From Paractinoplanes lichenicola (GTDB lineage Bacteria; Actinomycetota; Actinomycetes; Mycobacteriales; Micromonosporaceae), in assembly GCF_016785085.1 (NCBI RefSeq), contig NZ_JAENHO010000011.1, positions 350,066-414,065 on the forward strand: a stretch of 64,000 nt of DNA, in the 5' to 3' direction. The notes under the pieces were generated by a model, which saw only the letters and a program-made list of their open reading frames with translations, ran no database searches and was not told the DNA's origin. Made by a program: the position numbers and the translations under genes. Of this stretch, positions 43,395 to 50,689 are shown piece by piece (position 1 is the first letter of the stretch; the number at the start of each line of letters is the position of its first letter).

Positions 43395-43505
43395 CGGAAA
43401 GAGCCCCTACCTCACCTCGAAAAAGCTTCGTCAGGAGACTACAGGTGACGCCAAGTGAGGGACACGACCTTCGGTAGGGGGTCGCTTGAGCCGTTGGTAC
43501 GGGGG

Positions 43506-43521
43506 TTCCTGCTAGCAGGAA
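43506..43521. promoter_or_regulatory. 16-bp perfect palindrome upstream of the lone receiver gene
   Basis: TTCCTGCTAGCAGGAA is self-complementary with no spacer. It lies 36 bp before GTG 43557, where a promoter would be. Binder unknown. Confidence 0.6.
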
Positions 43522-43556
43522 TGTGTACCCGGCAAAGACCTGGAAACCTTGGTGAC

Positions 43557-43913
43557 GTGACCCTGCGCTGCCTGCTCGTCGACGACAACGACCACTTCCT
43601 CGCCGCCGCGCGCGACCTGCTCGAGCGCGAGGGCGTGGAGGTTGCGGGCACCGCCTCGGACATCGCGGGTGCGCTCGGCCGGGCCGGGGAACTCATCCCG
43701 GACGTGGCGCTCGTCGACGTCAACCTCGGGTCGGAGAGCGGCTTCGAGCTGGCCCGGCGCCTCTCCCCCACGCCTGTGATCATGATCTCCACGCACGCCG
43801 GGGACGACTACGCCGATCTGGTCGAGGAGAGCCCGGCCATCGGTTTCCTCTCGAAGCTGGACCTTTCGGGCGCGGCGGTGCGCCTGCTGCTCAGCGCGCC
43901 TCCAGGAAAGTGA
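43557..43913 (+). CDS. Stand-alone receiver-domain protein
   Basis: 118 residues from GTG 43557. Complete receiver: DD in LLVDDNDHF, acceptor Asp in VALVDVNLGS, Ser/Thr in MISTHAG and Lys in FLSKLDLSG. There is no output domain. It may be a phosphate sink or act by protein contact. Overlaps the convergent LuxR-type regulator by 23 bp. Confidence 0.88.
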   Translation: MTLRCLLVDDNDHFLAAARDLLEREGVEVAGTASDIAGALGRAGELIPDVALVDVNLGSESGFELARRLSPTPVIMISTHAGDDYADLVEESPAIGFLSKLDLSGAAVRLLLSAPPGK

Positions 43914-44544
43914 GCACGGCCAGCACCCGGCGGTGATGATCGTCGGTCTCGGGCAGTTTGAGCTTGGACAGCACCGCGCGGACGTGTTTCTCCACCGTGC
44001 CCTCGGTGATCCACAGGCGGCGCGCGATGCCGGAGTTGGACTGACCCTCGGCCATCTGGGCCAGCACCTCCCGCTCGCGGGCGCTGAGCACGGCCAGCGG
44101 GTCGTCGCGGCGGCGCGCGGTGACCAGCTCGGAGACCAGTCCCGGGTCGATGACCGAGCCGCCGGCGGCGATCCGCTCGACCGCGCTCAGGAATTCCTGC
44201 ACGTCGGTGATCCGGCTCTTGAGCAGGTACCCGATGCTGCGCCCGCCGGCCAGCAGCTCCATGGCCTGGTCGACATCGGCGTACGCGGAGAGCACCAGCA
44301 CGCCGGTGCCGGGCAGCTCGGCCCGGATCTCGCGGGCGGCCTGCAGACCCTCGGTCGTGTGCGTCGGCGGCATCCGCACGTCGGCCACGACGAGGTCCGG
44401 CTTGGTGGCCCGGACGAGCTTCATCAGCTCGGCGGCGTCACCGGCCTGCCCGAGCACGTCGAGCCCCTCGCGCGTGAGCAGGCTGGCGATCCCCTCGCGC
44501 AGCAGAACGTCGTCCTCGGCCACAACCACCCTGAGCCCCGTCAT
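43891..44544 (-). CDS. NarL/LuxR-type response regulator
   Basis: 217 residues. Receiver with VVVAEDDVLLREG, acceptor Asp in LVVADVRMPP, Ser in LSAYAD and Lys in YLLKSRI. Output domain LSAREREVLAQMAEGQSNSGIARRL, then TEGTVEKHVRAVLSKL. The PTHTTEG loop after the phospho-site is typical of the subfamily whose kinase is a GAF/HisKA_3 protein; the kinase at 45888-47288 is a candidate partner but is not adjacent. Confidence 0.92.
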   Translation of the reverse strand: MTGLRVVVAEDDVLLREGIASLLTREGLDVLGQAGDAAELMKLVRATKPDLVVADVRMPPTHTTEGLQAAREIRAELPGTGVLVLSAYADVDQAMELLAGGRSIGYLLKSRITDVQEFLSAVERIAAGGSVIDPGLVSELVTARRRDDPLAVLSAREREVLAQMAEGQSNSGIARRLWITEGTVEKHVRAVLSKLKLPETDDHHRRVLAVLTFLEAR

Positions 44545-44627
44545 GGCGGAATTATGCGGCTACCGGGTAGCCGGTATCGAACAGTGGGGGTGGCCTCGAT
44601 GTGCGCGGCGCCCGATTTCACGACGCT

Positions 44628-44909
44628 ATGAGCATGTGTACGCACACTCCCGAGTGCCCGCCGATCGACCAGCCGGGCTGGGACACCGCAGCGTTGCTCG
44701 TCCACCACGACGACCTGGGCTGGCGCATGTTGTGCAACGGCGCGATCCTGCTCGACGCGGCCGTGAAGCCGGAGCCCGCGCCCACGGTGACGGTCACCGA
44801 GATGCCTTTCCGAGCCAACCGCACCCGTACGCGTTCCCGCGCCCGCGCCGCCCGCCGCGCCCCCGCCGCAGGCCGCCGCAAACCGGCCGCCCAGCCCCTC
44901 GCCGCCTGA
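44628..44909 (+). CDS. DUF5999-like small protein with basic tail
   Basis: 93 residues from ATG 44628 (ATG 44634 also possible). N-terminal MCTHTPECPP, DTAALLVHHDDLGWRMLCNGAILL matches DUF5999: a C-x-H-x3-C metal-like cluster and a second Cys. The tail (about 60-93) is Arg/Ala-rich (RTRTRSRARAARRAP), like nucleoid-binding tails, and is not usual in this family. The stop codon sits in the first unit of a 39-bp repeat; the basic tail may have grown from repeated DNA. Confidence 0.72.
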   Translation: MSMCTHTPECPPIDQPGWDTAALLVHHDDLGWRMLCNGAILLDAAVKPEPAPTVTVTEMPFRANRTRTRSRARAARRAPAAGRRKPAAQPLAA

Positions 44910-45012
44910 CCGCACACCTCCGCGCACCCAACACCGTCCGCCGCGTGATCGCGCAACTCCGCGCACTCGACGCCACTCGCCGCCTGATGCGCACCTCCGC
45001 GCACTCGGTGCC
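44900..45012. repeat. 39-bp tandem repeat containing a stop codon
   Basis: Units at 44900-44938, 44939-44977 and 44978-45012, about 75-80 percent alike, each starting CGCCGC(C/G)TGA. The TGA of unit 1 ends the upstream gene. Confidence 0.8.
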
Positions 45013-45035
45013 GCGCGCTGGTCGTTTCGCGCGAG

Positions 45036-45440
45036 TCAGGTCCGGTTCGCCGCTTGGCTGCTCGTCTCCGCGCGGTCGGCGTAGGCGGCCCGGCTGGCCT
45101 CGATCGCGGGCACGTGCTGCATCGCCCAGCCGGCCAGCGCGAGCGCGGGCGGGATCAGGCTCCGGCCCATCGGCGTGAGCTCGTACTCCACCCGCGGCGG
45201 CACCTCGGCGTGGACCGTGCGCGAGACCAGCCCGTCCCGCTCGAGATTGCGCAAAGTCAGAGTGAGCATCCGCTGCGAGATGCCCGGGATCTGGTGCTGC
45301 AGGTCGGTGAAGCGGACCCGGCTGCGCTCGAGCGTCGCGACCACCAGCAGCGTCCACTTGTTGCAGATCTGGTCGAGGATCGCGCGCAACGTCTTGCCGC
45401 CGTCGCCGCGGATCATGCACGTGTGCTCGTACTCCGACAC
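45036..45440 (-). CDS. HxlR-family transcriptional regulator
   Basis: 134 residues from GTG 45440 with GGGAGG 4 nt upstream. Winged helix with the family motifs LRAILDQICNKWTLLVVATLE, FTDLQHQIPGISQRMLTLTLRNLERDGLV and VEYELTPMGRSL. A Cys near the N-terminus (HTCMIRG) could sense quinones or electrophiles, as in YodB. Divergent from a DoxX gene, the usual target. Confidence 0.92.
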   Translation of the reverse strand: MSEYEHTCMIRGDGGKTLRAILDQICNKWTLLVVATLERSRVRFTDLQHQIPGISQRMLTLTLRNLERDGLVSRTVHAEVPPRVEYELTPMGRSLIPPALALAGWAMQHVPAIEASRAAYADRAETSSQAANRT

Positions 45441-45450
45441 GGCACCTCCC

Positions 45451-45516
45451 TGTGCCTCAGGCACACGCTTGTGCCTTTTGTAAGCCTCGCGAAAGTACCT
45501 CATGATGTGGCTACTT
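45451..45516. promoter_or_regulatory. Operator region between HxlR and DoxX genes
   Basis: Three alternating half-sites, TGTGCCT (45451-45457), AGGCACA (45459-45465) and TGTGCCT (45470-45476), form two overlapping perfect palindromes. A second element AAGTA-N14-TACTT lies at 45493-45516, nearer the DoxX start. Either could be the HxlR site. Confidence 0.55.
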
Positions 45517-45542
45517 ACGTTCAGTAACCATAGGGGCTCACC

Positions 45543-45908
45543 ATGGAAATCGCATACTGGATCGTCGGCGGCCTGCTGGCGCTGTTCTACGTCTACGCCG
45601 GCGCGATGAAGACCCTGCGCACCCGCGAGCAGTTGCTGCCGATGATGGCCTGGGTCGATAAGACCCCCATGCCCCTCGTACGCGGGATCGGCGTGCTCGA
45701 GGTGCTCGGCGCGCTCGGCCTCATCCTGCCCCCGCTGACCGGCATCGCCCCCGCGCTCGCCCTCGCGGCCGCGATCGGCCTCGTGCTCGTGCAGATCGGC
45801 GGCATCATCGTGCACGTCTCCCGCGGCGAGACCAAGGTGATCGGCCTCAACATCGCCCTCCTCGTGCTGGCCGCCGTGGCCGCCTGGCTAGCCACCGTTT
45901 GGTTGTAG
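45543..45908 (+). CDS. DoxX-family membrane protein
   Basis: 121 residues, four membrane helices. FYVYAGAMKTLRTREQLLPMMAWVDKTP and VRGIGVLEVLGALGLILP are typical. DoxX-like proteins are linked to oxidative or thiol stress. Controlled by the divergent HxlR gene. The 3' end overlaps the convergent kinase gene by 21 bp. Confidence 0.9.
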   Translation: MEIAYWIVGGLLALFYVYAGAMKTLRTREQLLPMMAWVDKTPMPLVRGIGVLEVLGALGLILPPLTGIAPALALAAAIGLVLVQIGGIIVHVSRGETKVIGLNIALLVLAAVAAWLATVWL

Positions 45909-47288
45909 CTCGTTCCTGCTCGTTTCCAGGGGAATCCTGCACGTCACGGTCGTTCCCGCGCCGGCCGGGCTGCTCACGTCGAAGGACCCGCCGAGCGCCT
46001 CGATGCGGTCCTTGAGCCCGAGCAGCCCGGTGCCGCCCGCGAAGTCGGCCCCGCCCGAGCCGTCGTCGTGCACCGTGAGCAGCAGGCAGCCGTCCGCCAC
46101 GTGCGCCGAGACCTCGACCACCTCGGCGCCCGCGTGCTTGACCGCGTTGGTCAGCACCTCGGAGACGACGTAGTAGGCGCCCACCTCGACGGGCTGGGGC
46201 AGCCTGTTCTCCAGCCGCACGTCCACCTCGACGGGCAGCGGGGACCGCCGGGCGAGCGCTCGCAGGGCCGGCCGAAGCCCGTTGTCGGACAGGACGGCCG
46301 GGTGGATGCCCCGGGACAGCTCCCTCAGCTCGTCGATGACCGTCATCAGGTCGCCGCCGATCTCGGCCACTTCCTCGCTCTTCTCGCCGTCGTGCGCGGC
46401 CGTGCGCAGCCGCAGGGCGAGCGCGACCAGCCGCTGCTGCGCGCCGTCGTGCAGGTCGCGCTCGATGCGGCGGCGGGCCTCGTCCGCGGCGGCCACGATG
46501 CGCGCGCGGGAGCTGATCAGTTCCGCACGACTTTGCGCGTCGGCGACGGCGGTGGCCACCAGTTCGGTGTAGTCACTCGTGCGCGCCTCGGTGTCGTCGG
46601 GCAGGCTGCCGCCGGCCGACCCGACCGCGAACATCCCCCACAACCGGCCGTTCACGACGATCGGGACACCGACGGCGGTGGCGTCCAGCCGCGCCGAGTG
46701 CGCGGTCTCGCGTACGCGTCTGATCAGGTCTTCCGGAACCTTGGCCGCCTCGGACCCGTGGCAGGCGAGCTCGGTCGTCGAGCCGTCCAGCTCGTAGCGG
46801 ACGAGCGCCGCGGTGTCGCTGCCCAGATGGCGCCGGACCTCCTTGGTGGCCGCCTCGAACACCCGCTGCGGCGCCTCACCCCGGGCGATCAGCAGCGCGA
46901 GCCGGCGCAGCGAGGCCTGCACCTCGGCCATGTCGCCGCGCGCCCGCTCCGCCTCGACCGCGCGCCGGCTGGTCACCGTGGTCACCGCGCCGACGATCAC
47001 GGCCATCCCGAGGAACGTGCCCAGCAGCGTGAACGCCGCCTCGTTGAGGTCGCGGAAGGGCGGCAGGTAGAACCAGTCGTACGCGAGGATGGCCGCCGTG
47101 CCCACGGGCAGCGCGAACAGGATGCCCGCCGCGCGTGCGACGAGCAGCACGACTGCTAGCAGCATGAGCGCGTACGGGATCGCGTGGATGTGGCCGACCG
47201 CGAACTCGCCCGCCGCCCGCGCGATCACGAACGACACGACGCCCGCGACGGCCGACAGCCCGACCTGGATCGGAAAGGGAATCCGCAC
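45888..47288 (-). CDS. Sensor histidine kinase with DUF4118-like membrane domain and GAF-like domain
   Basis: 466 residues from GTG 47288; no strong ribosome site, and longer readings to 47324 are possible. Four helices (about 5-105) resemble the KdpD-type DUF4118 module (YDWFYLPPFRDLN). A GAF-like region (135-265) follows, then RIERDLHDGAQQRLVALALRL with the phospho-His, N-box VVSEVLTNAVKHAG and G-box DDGSGGAD. Cognate regulator probably the LuxR type at 43891-44544. Confidence 0.88.
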   Translation of the reverse strand: MRIPFPIQVGLSAVAGVVSFVIARAAGEFAVGHIHAIPYALMLLAVVLLVARAAGILFALPVGTAAILAYDWFYLPPFRDLNEAAFTLLGTFLGMAVIVGAVTTVTSRRAVEAERARGDMAEVQASLRRLALLIARGEAPQRVFEAATKEVRRHLGSDTAALVRYELDGSTTELACHGSEAAKVPEDLIRRVRETAHSARLDATAVGVPIVVNGRLWGMFAVGSAGGSLPDDTEARTSDYTELVATAVADAQSRAELISSRARIVAAADEARRRIERDLHDGAQQRLVALALRLRTAAHDGEKSEEVAEIGGDLMTVIDELRELSRGIHPAVLSDNGLRPALRALARRSPLPVEVDVRLENRLPQPVEVGAYYVVSEVLTNAVKHAGAEVVEVSAHVADGCLLLTVHDDGSGGADFAGGTGLLGLKDRIEALGGSFDVSSPAGAGTTVTCRIPLETSRNELQPNGG

Positions 47289-47310
47289 GCCACGAGGCTG
47301 CCACCGCGCG

Positions 47311-47335
47311 GTCCCCGGGCACAACGCCCGGGGAC
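47311..47335. terminator. Terminator after the DeoR gene
   Basis: GTCCCCGGGC-ACAAC-GCCCGGGGAC, perfect 10-bp stem just beyond the DeoR stop and before the kinase gene. Confidence 0.8.
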
Positions 47336-47351
47336 GCTCAGTTGACGATGA

Positions 47352-48140
47352 TCACGTCTCGTCCGTCTTCTCGTTCACAACGACCACCTCGACACCCGTA
47401 CGCCGGATGGCCTCGAGCTCCACCGGGTCGGCGCTCGCGTCGGTCACCAGCCGCGCGATGCCGTTGATCGGGCAGATGCCGGCCAGGCAGGTCTTGCCGA
47501 TCTTCGAGCCGTCCGCCACCACGATCACCGTACGGGCCCGCTTGATCATCGTGGCGTTGGTGTTCGCCTCGATCTCGTCGTGGGTCGTCAGGCCGCCCCG
47601 CGCGTTGATGCCGTCGACGCCGACCACCGCGATGTCGAAGTTGAGCCCGTGCAGTGCCTGGTCGGCGATCGGGCCGACCAGCTCGTAGGACTGGGTGCGG
47701 GACACCCCGCCCGTCATGATCAGTTTGAGCCGGGGGCGTAGGGCGAGCTCATGAGCGATGTTGAGCGCGTTGGTCACGACCGTGAGGTCGACCCGGTCGG
47801 CGAGCAGGCGGGCCAGCAGGTGGGTGGTCGTCCCGCCGGTGAGGCCGAGCGAGAGCGGCCCCCGCGGGAGCATGGCCGCGACCGCCCGGGCGATGATCGC
47901 CTTCTCCTCCCGGTGCTGACCGGCCCGATAGCGCACCGGCAGCTCGTACGCGACGTCGACCGCGACCGCGCCGCCGTGGGTGCGCGCCAGCAGCCGCTGA
48001 TCCTCCAGCACCTGCAAGTCGCGCCGGATGGTCGCCGGCGACACCTGGAACTTGCCGGCGAGGTTCCCGACGTCGACCGAGTCACCGGCGGCGAGGTGAT
48101 CGACGATGGCCGACATGCGGTCGGCGCGGCGGAGAGACAT
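47352..48140 (-). CDS. DeoR/AgaR-family sugar-phosphate repressor
   Basis: 262 residues from ATG 48140 with GGGGGAA upstream. Winged helix (residues 6-57: MSAIVDHLAAGDSVDVGNLA, SPATIRRDLQVLEDQRLLARTHGGA) and a sugar-phosphate sensor domain with GLTGGTTTHLLA, VVTNALNIA and VVVADGSKIGK. Divergent from the GH4/SIS/ABC cluster, which it most likely represses until a sugar phosphate appears. Confidence 0.92.
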   Translation of the reverse strand: MSLRRADRMSAIVDHLAAGDSVDVGNLAGKFQVSPATIRRDLQVLEDQRLLARTHGGAVAVDVAYELPVRYRAGQHREEKAIIARAVAAMLPRGPLSLGLTGGTTTHLLARLLADRVDLTVVTNALNIAHELALRPRLKLIMTGGVSRTQSYELVGPIADQALHGLNFDIAVVGVDGINARGGLTTHDEIEANTNATMIKRARTVIVVADGSKIGKTCLAGICPINGIARLVTDASADPVELEAIRRTGVEVVVVNEKTDET

Positions 48141-48251
48141 TCGTTTCCCCCGATAGGGCGGATTGATCAAATGCGCAATCAAAATAGTTCGTTTGTTGTC
48201 GATTCGCCAGTCAACCTTGTGCGGATCTGCTCGCGGCCGAACAATCCGCTC

Positions 48252-49568
48252 ATGACCGTGATCGCGTTTCTGGGCGCCGGCAGTGTCGTCTTCACCCGCG
48301 AGCTGCTGGCCGACATCCTGTCCTTCGACGAGCTCCGCGGTGTCACCCTGGCCCTGCACGACATCGACCCCGAGCGCCTCGCCACCGCCGAGCTGATCGC
48401 CCGGCGTACGGCCGAGCAACTCGGCGCCTCCCCCGAGATCACCACTCATCTCGACCGCCGGGCCGCCCTCGACGGGGCCGACTTCGTGATCAACGCGATC
48501 CAGGTCGGGATGTACCCGGCGACGGTCAAGGACTTTGAGATACCGGCGAAGTACGGCCTGCGCCAGACGATCGCGGACACGCTTGGGGTAGGCGGCATCT
48601 TTCGCGCGCTGCGCACGTTTCCAGTACTTGACGGCATTGCGGCGGACATGCTGGAGCAGTGCCCACAGGCGTGGTTGCTGAACTACACCAACCCCATGGC
48701 CATGAACGTCGCGTACCTTGCGGCGATCGCGCCGGGACTGCGGGTGGCTGGTCTCTGTCACTCGGTTTTTTGGACCGTTCATGATCTGGCTGAGCTCCTC
48801 GGGGTGCCGCTGGACGAAGTGGACTACACCGGTGCGGGCGTCAACCACCAGGCTTGGTTGCTGCGCTTCGAGCACCGAGGGGCGTCACTGTATCCGCGGC
48901 TCGACGAACTGCTGGAAAGTTATCCACAGCTGCGCCGGCGGGTTCGGATGGACATGTACGCGAGGCTTGGCTACTTCCCGACAGAGACGAGCGAACACTC
49001 GTCGGAGTACGTGCCCTGGTATCTGCATCACGACGAGGAGATCGAGCGGCTGCGCATCCCGGTCGGCGACTATCTGCAGATCAGCGCCGACAACGTGGCC
49101 GAGTACCACTCGACGCGGCAGTCGTTGCTGGCCGGCGAGCCGCTGGACCTGACCCGCGACGCCACGGAGTACGCCCCGCAAGTTATCCACAGCATCGTCA
49201 CGGGCCAGCAGCGTCGGGTACACGCCAATGTCCCGAATCGTGGTCTGATCACCAACCTGCCGAGCGACTATGCGGTCGAGGTCCCGTGCGTGGTCGACCG
49301 TCTCGGCGTCCGCCCGGAATACGTGGGCGAGCTGCCGGTGCAGTGCGCGGCGCTCAACCGCTCATTCGTCAGCGTGGGCCAGCTGACCGTCCAGGCCGCC
49401 CTGACCGGCGACCCGCGCACGGTTCGTCAGGCCGCCATGGTCGACCCCAACACGGCCGCAACCCTGACCGTGGACCAGATCTGGCAGCTCTGCGACGACC
49501 TGACCACCGCCCACGGCGACCTCCTGCCGCCCGCATTGCGCCGGACCCTCGCGTCGCCGTCGGTATAG
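48252..49568 (+). CDS. GH4-family glycosidase (alpha-galactosidase/6-phospho-glycosidase type)
   Basis: 438 residues from ATG 48252. NAD-binding start IAFLGAGSVVFTRELLADIL, LHDIDPERL, then DFVINAIQVGMYPATVKDF, NYTNPMAMN, the Mn-binding Cys/His in LCHSVFWTVHDLA and GVNHQAWLL. GH4 enzymes cleave by an NAD- and Mn-dependent redox mechanism. The GAGS... and LCHS motifs fit the alpha-galactosidase (MelA-like) branch. First gene of the sugar cluster. Two perfect DnaA-type boxes lie within it. Confidence 0.9.
   Translation: MTVIAFLGAGSVVFTRELLADILSFDELRGVTLALHDIDPERLATAELIARRTAEQLGASPEITTHLDRRAALDGADFVINAIQVGMYPATVKDFEIPAKYGLRQTIADTLGVGGIFRALRTFPVLDGIAADMLEQCPQAWLLNYTNPMAMNVAYLAAIAPGLRVAGLCHSVFWTVHDLAELLGVPLDEVDYTGAGVNHQAWLLRFEHRGASLYPRLDELLESYPQLRRRVRMDMYARLGYFPTETSEHSSEYVPWYLHHDEEIERLRIPVGDYLQISADNVAEYHSTRQSLLAGEPLDLTRDATEYAPQVIHSIVTGQQRRVHANVPNRGLITNLPSDYAVEVPCVVDRLGVRPEYVGELPVQCAALNRSFVSVGQLTVQAALTGDPRTVRQAAMVDPNTAATLTVDQIWQLCDDLTTAHGDLLPPALRRTLASPSV
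48920..49191 (+). other. Pair of perfect DnaA-type boxes within the GH4 gene
   Basis: TTATCCACA at 48920-48928 and 49183-49191, same orientation, both in the context AAGTTATCCACAG or AGTTATCCACAG. They are read in different codon frames, so protein conservation does not explain them. CTGTCCACA follows at 50152-50160 in the next gene. Confidence 0.5.
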
Positions 49569-49594
49569 ATCGCCGTAAACGCGCACTCCAGATT

Positions 49595-49637
49595 GTTCGT
49601 TTCATGCTCGGATCTTGTTAAGCGAGCAGAAACGAGC
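49595..49637. promoter_or_regulatory. Operator candidate of the DeoR regulator, before the SIS gene
   Basis: GTTCGTTTCATGCTCG at 49595-49610 and, inverted, GCTCGTTTCTGCTCG at 49623-49637, matching except for one indel and one base. GTTCGTTT also occurs at 48187-48194 before the GH4 gene, and GCTCGTTT/GTTCGTTT at 55013 and 55044 in the dehydrogenase gene. A CATAAT -10 box (49637-49642) abuts the site. Confidence 0.55.
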
Positions 49638-49650
49638 ATAATCCGCAGAC

Positions 49651-50655
49651 ATGAATGCCACCTCGGCCGAGATCGCCAGTCAGCCGGACGTCTGGGCTCG
49701 TGCCGCCGAGGAGCTCACCGCCTCGGCGGCACGGGAGCTCGCCGCACCCGGCGAACGCATGCTGATCCTCGGGTGCGGCACCTCCTGGTTCGTCGCGCAG
49801 AGCCTGGCCGAGCTGCGCGAGAGCGCACAGCTCGGCGAGACTGACGCGGTCTGCGCCTCCGAGTTCCGGCCGCGCCGCCGCTACGACCGCGTCGTCGCGG
49901 TGACCCGTTCCGGAACGTCCACCGAGGTGCTCGAGGCGCTGCGGCAGGTCCCGTCCGGCGCCCACCGCGTCGCGATCACCGCGGTCGAGAACGAACCCGT
50001 CGACGACCTCACGGACACACGGATCCTGCTCGACTTCGCCGACGAACGCAGCGTCGTGCAGACCCGCTTCCCCACCACGGTGCTCGCGCTCGCGCGAGCC
50101 ACCTTTCAGCACGCAAGCGAAACGCCCGACCTCGCACAGGCGCAAGCCGCACTGTCCACAGCCGATTCGCTCAACCTCGCGCAACCACGAGACGTACGAC
50201 TCAACGCCGCCTCGCCACCACAAAACGCGCGCTTCAGCCCGGAATCGCTCGTCGCCGACGGCCTCGAGGCGCTCACCCTGACCCTCCCGGCCGACCCGGC
50301 CGACATCGATCACCTCGTGTTCCTGGGCACCGGCTGGACGGTCGGGCTCGCTCACGAAGCGGCACTCAAGGTGCGCGAGGCCGCTCAGGCGCACTCCGAG
50401 TCCTATCCCGCGATGGACTTCCGGCACGGCCCGGTCGCCGTGGCCGGGCCGCGCAGCCTCGTCTGGTCACTGGGCGACGTGCCGCCCGAACTCGACGACG
50501 TCGCACGCGGCGCGGGCGCCACCACATACCGGAATGATCTTGATCCTTTGGCTCAGCTTCTGCTCGTCCAGCGCTTCGCGCTGGCCCTGGCCGCCCACCG
50601 CGGTCTCGACCCCGACAACCCGCGATTGCTCACCAGATCCGTCGTCCTCACCTGA
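49651..50655 (+). CDS. SIS-domain sugar isomerase/deaminase (AgaS/GlmS-like)
   Basis: 334 residues from ATG 49651, 8 nt after a CATAAT box, so possibly leaderless. Two SIS domains: the first with ILGCGTSWFVAQSLAEL and VVAVTRSGTSTEVLEAL, the second with VFLGTGWTVGLAHEAALKVREA and MDFRHGPVAVAG. This matches the isomerase half of GlmS and AgaS, which act on amino-sugar phosphates. An insert of about 35 residues (AQAQAALSTADSLNLAQPR region) sits between the domains. Suggests the imported sugar may be an amino sugar. Confidence 0.87.
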   Translation: MNATSAEIASQPDVWARAAEELTASAARELAAPGERMLILGCGTSWFVAQSLAELRESAQLGETDAVCASEFRPRRRYDRVVAVTRSGTSTEVLEALRQVPSGAHRVAITAVENEPVDDLTDTRILLDFADERSVVQTRFPTTVLALARATFQHASETPDLAQAQAALSTADSLNLAQPRDVRLNAASPPQNARFSPESLVADGLEALTLTLPADPADIDHLVFLGTGWTVGLAHEAALKVREAAQAHSESYPAMDFRHGPVAVAGPRSLVWSLGDVPPELDDVARGAGATTYRNDLDPLAQLLLVQRFALALAAHRGLDPDNPRLLTRSVVLT

Positions 50656-50689
50656 ACCGCGACATTCCCGCAAGCGGAGGTGCCACGAG

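Noticed and set aside
40692..43448. 918-codon open frame opposite the carboxylase, and a 951-codon frame at 37515-40370
   Set aside because: Both are antisense to well-supported carboxylase domains; their translations are Arg/Gly/Asp-rich and motif-free, as expected of shadow frames in GC-rich DNA.
48252..50655. Replication origin, because of DnaA-type boxes
   Set aside because: Only two perfect boxes and one imperfect box, no AT-rich stretch, and no dnaA/dnaN/gyrase genes.
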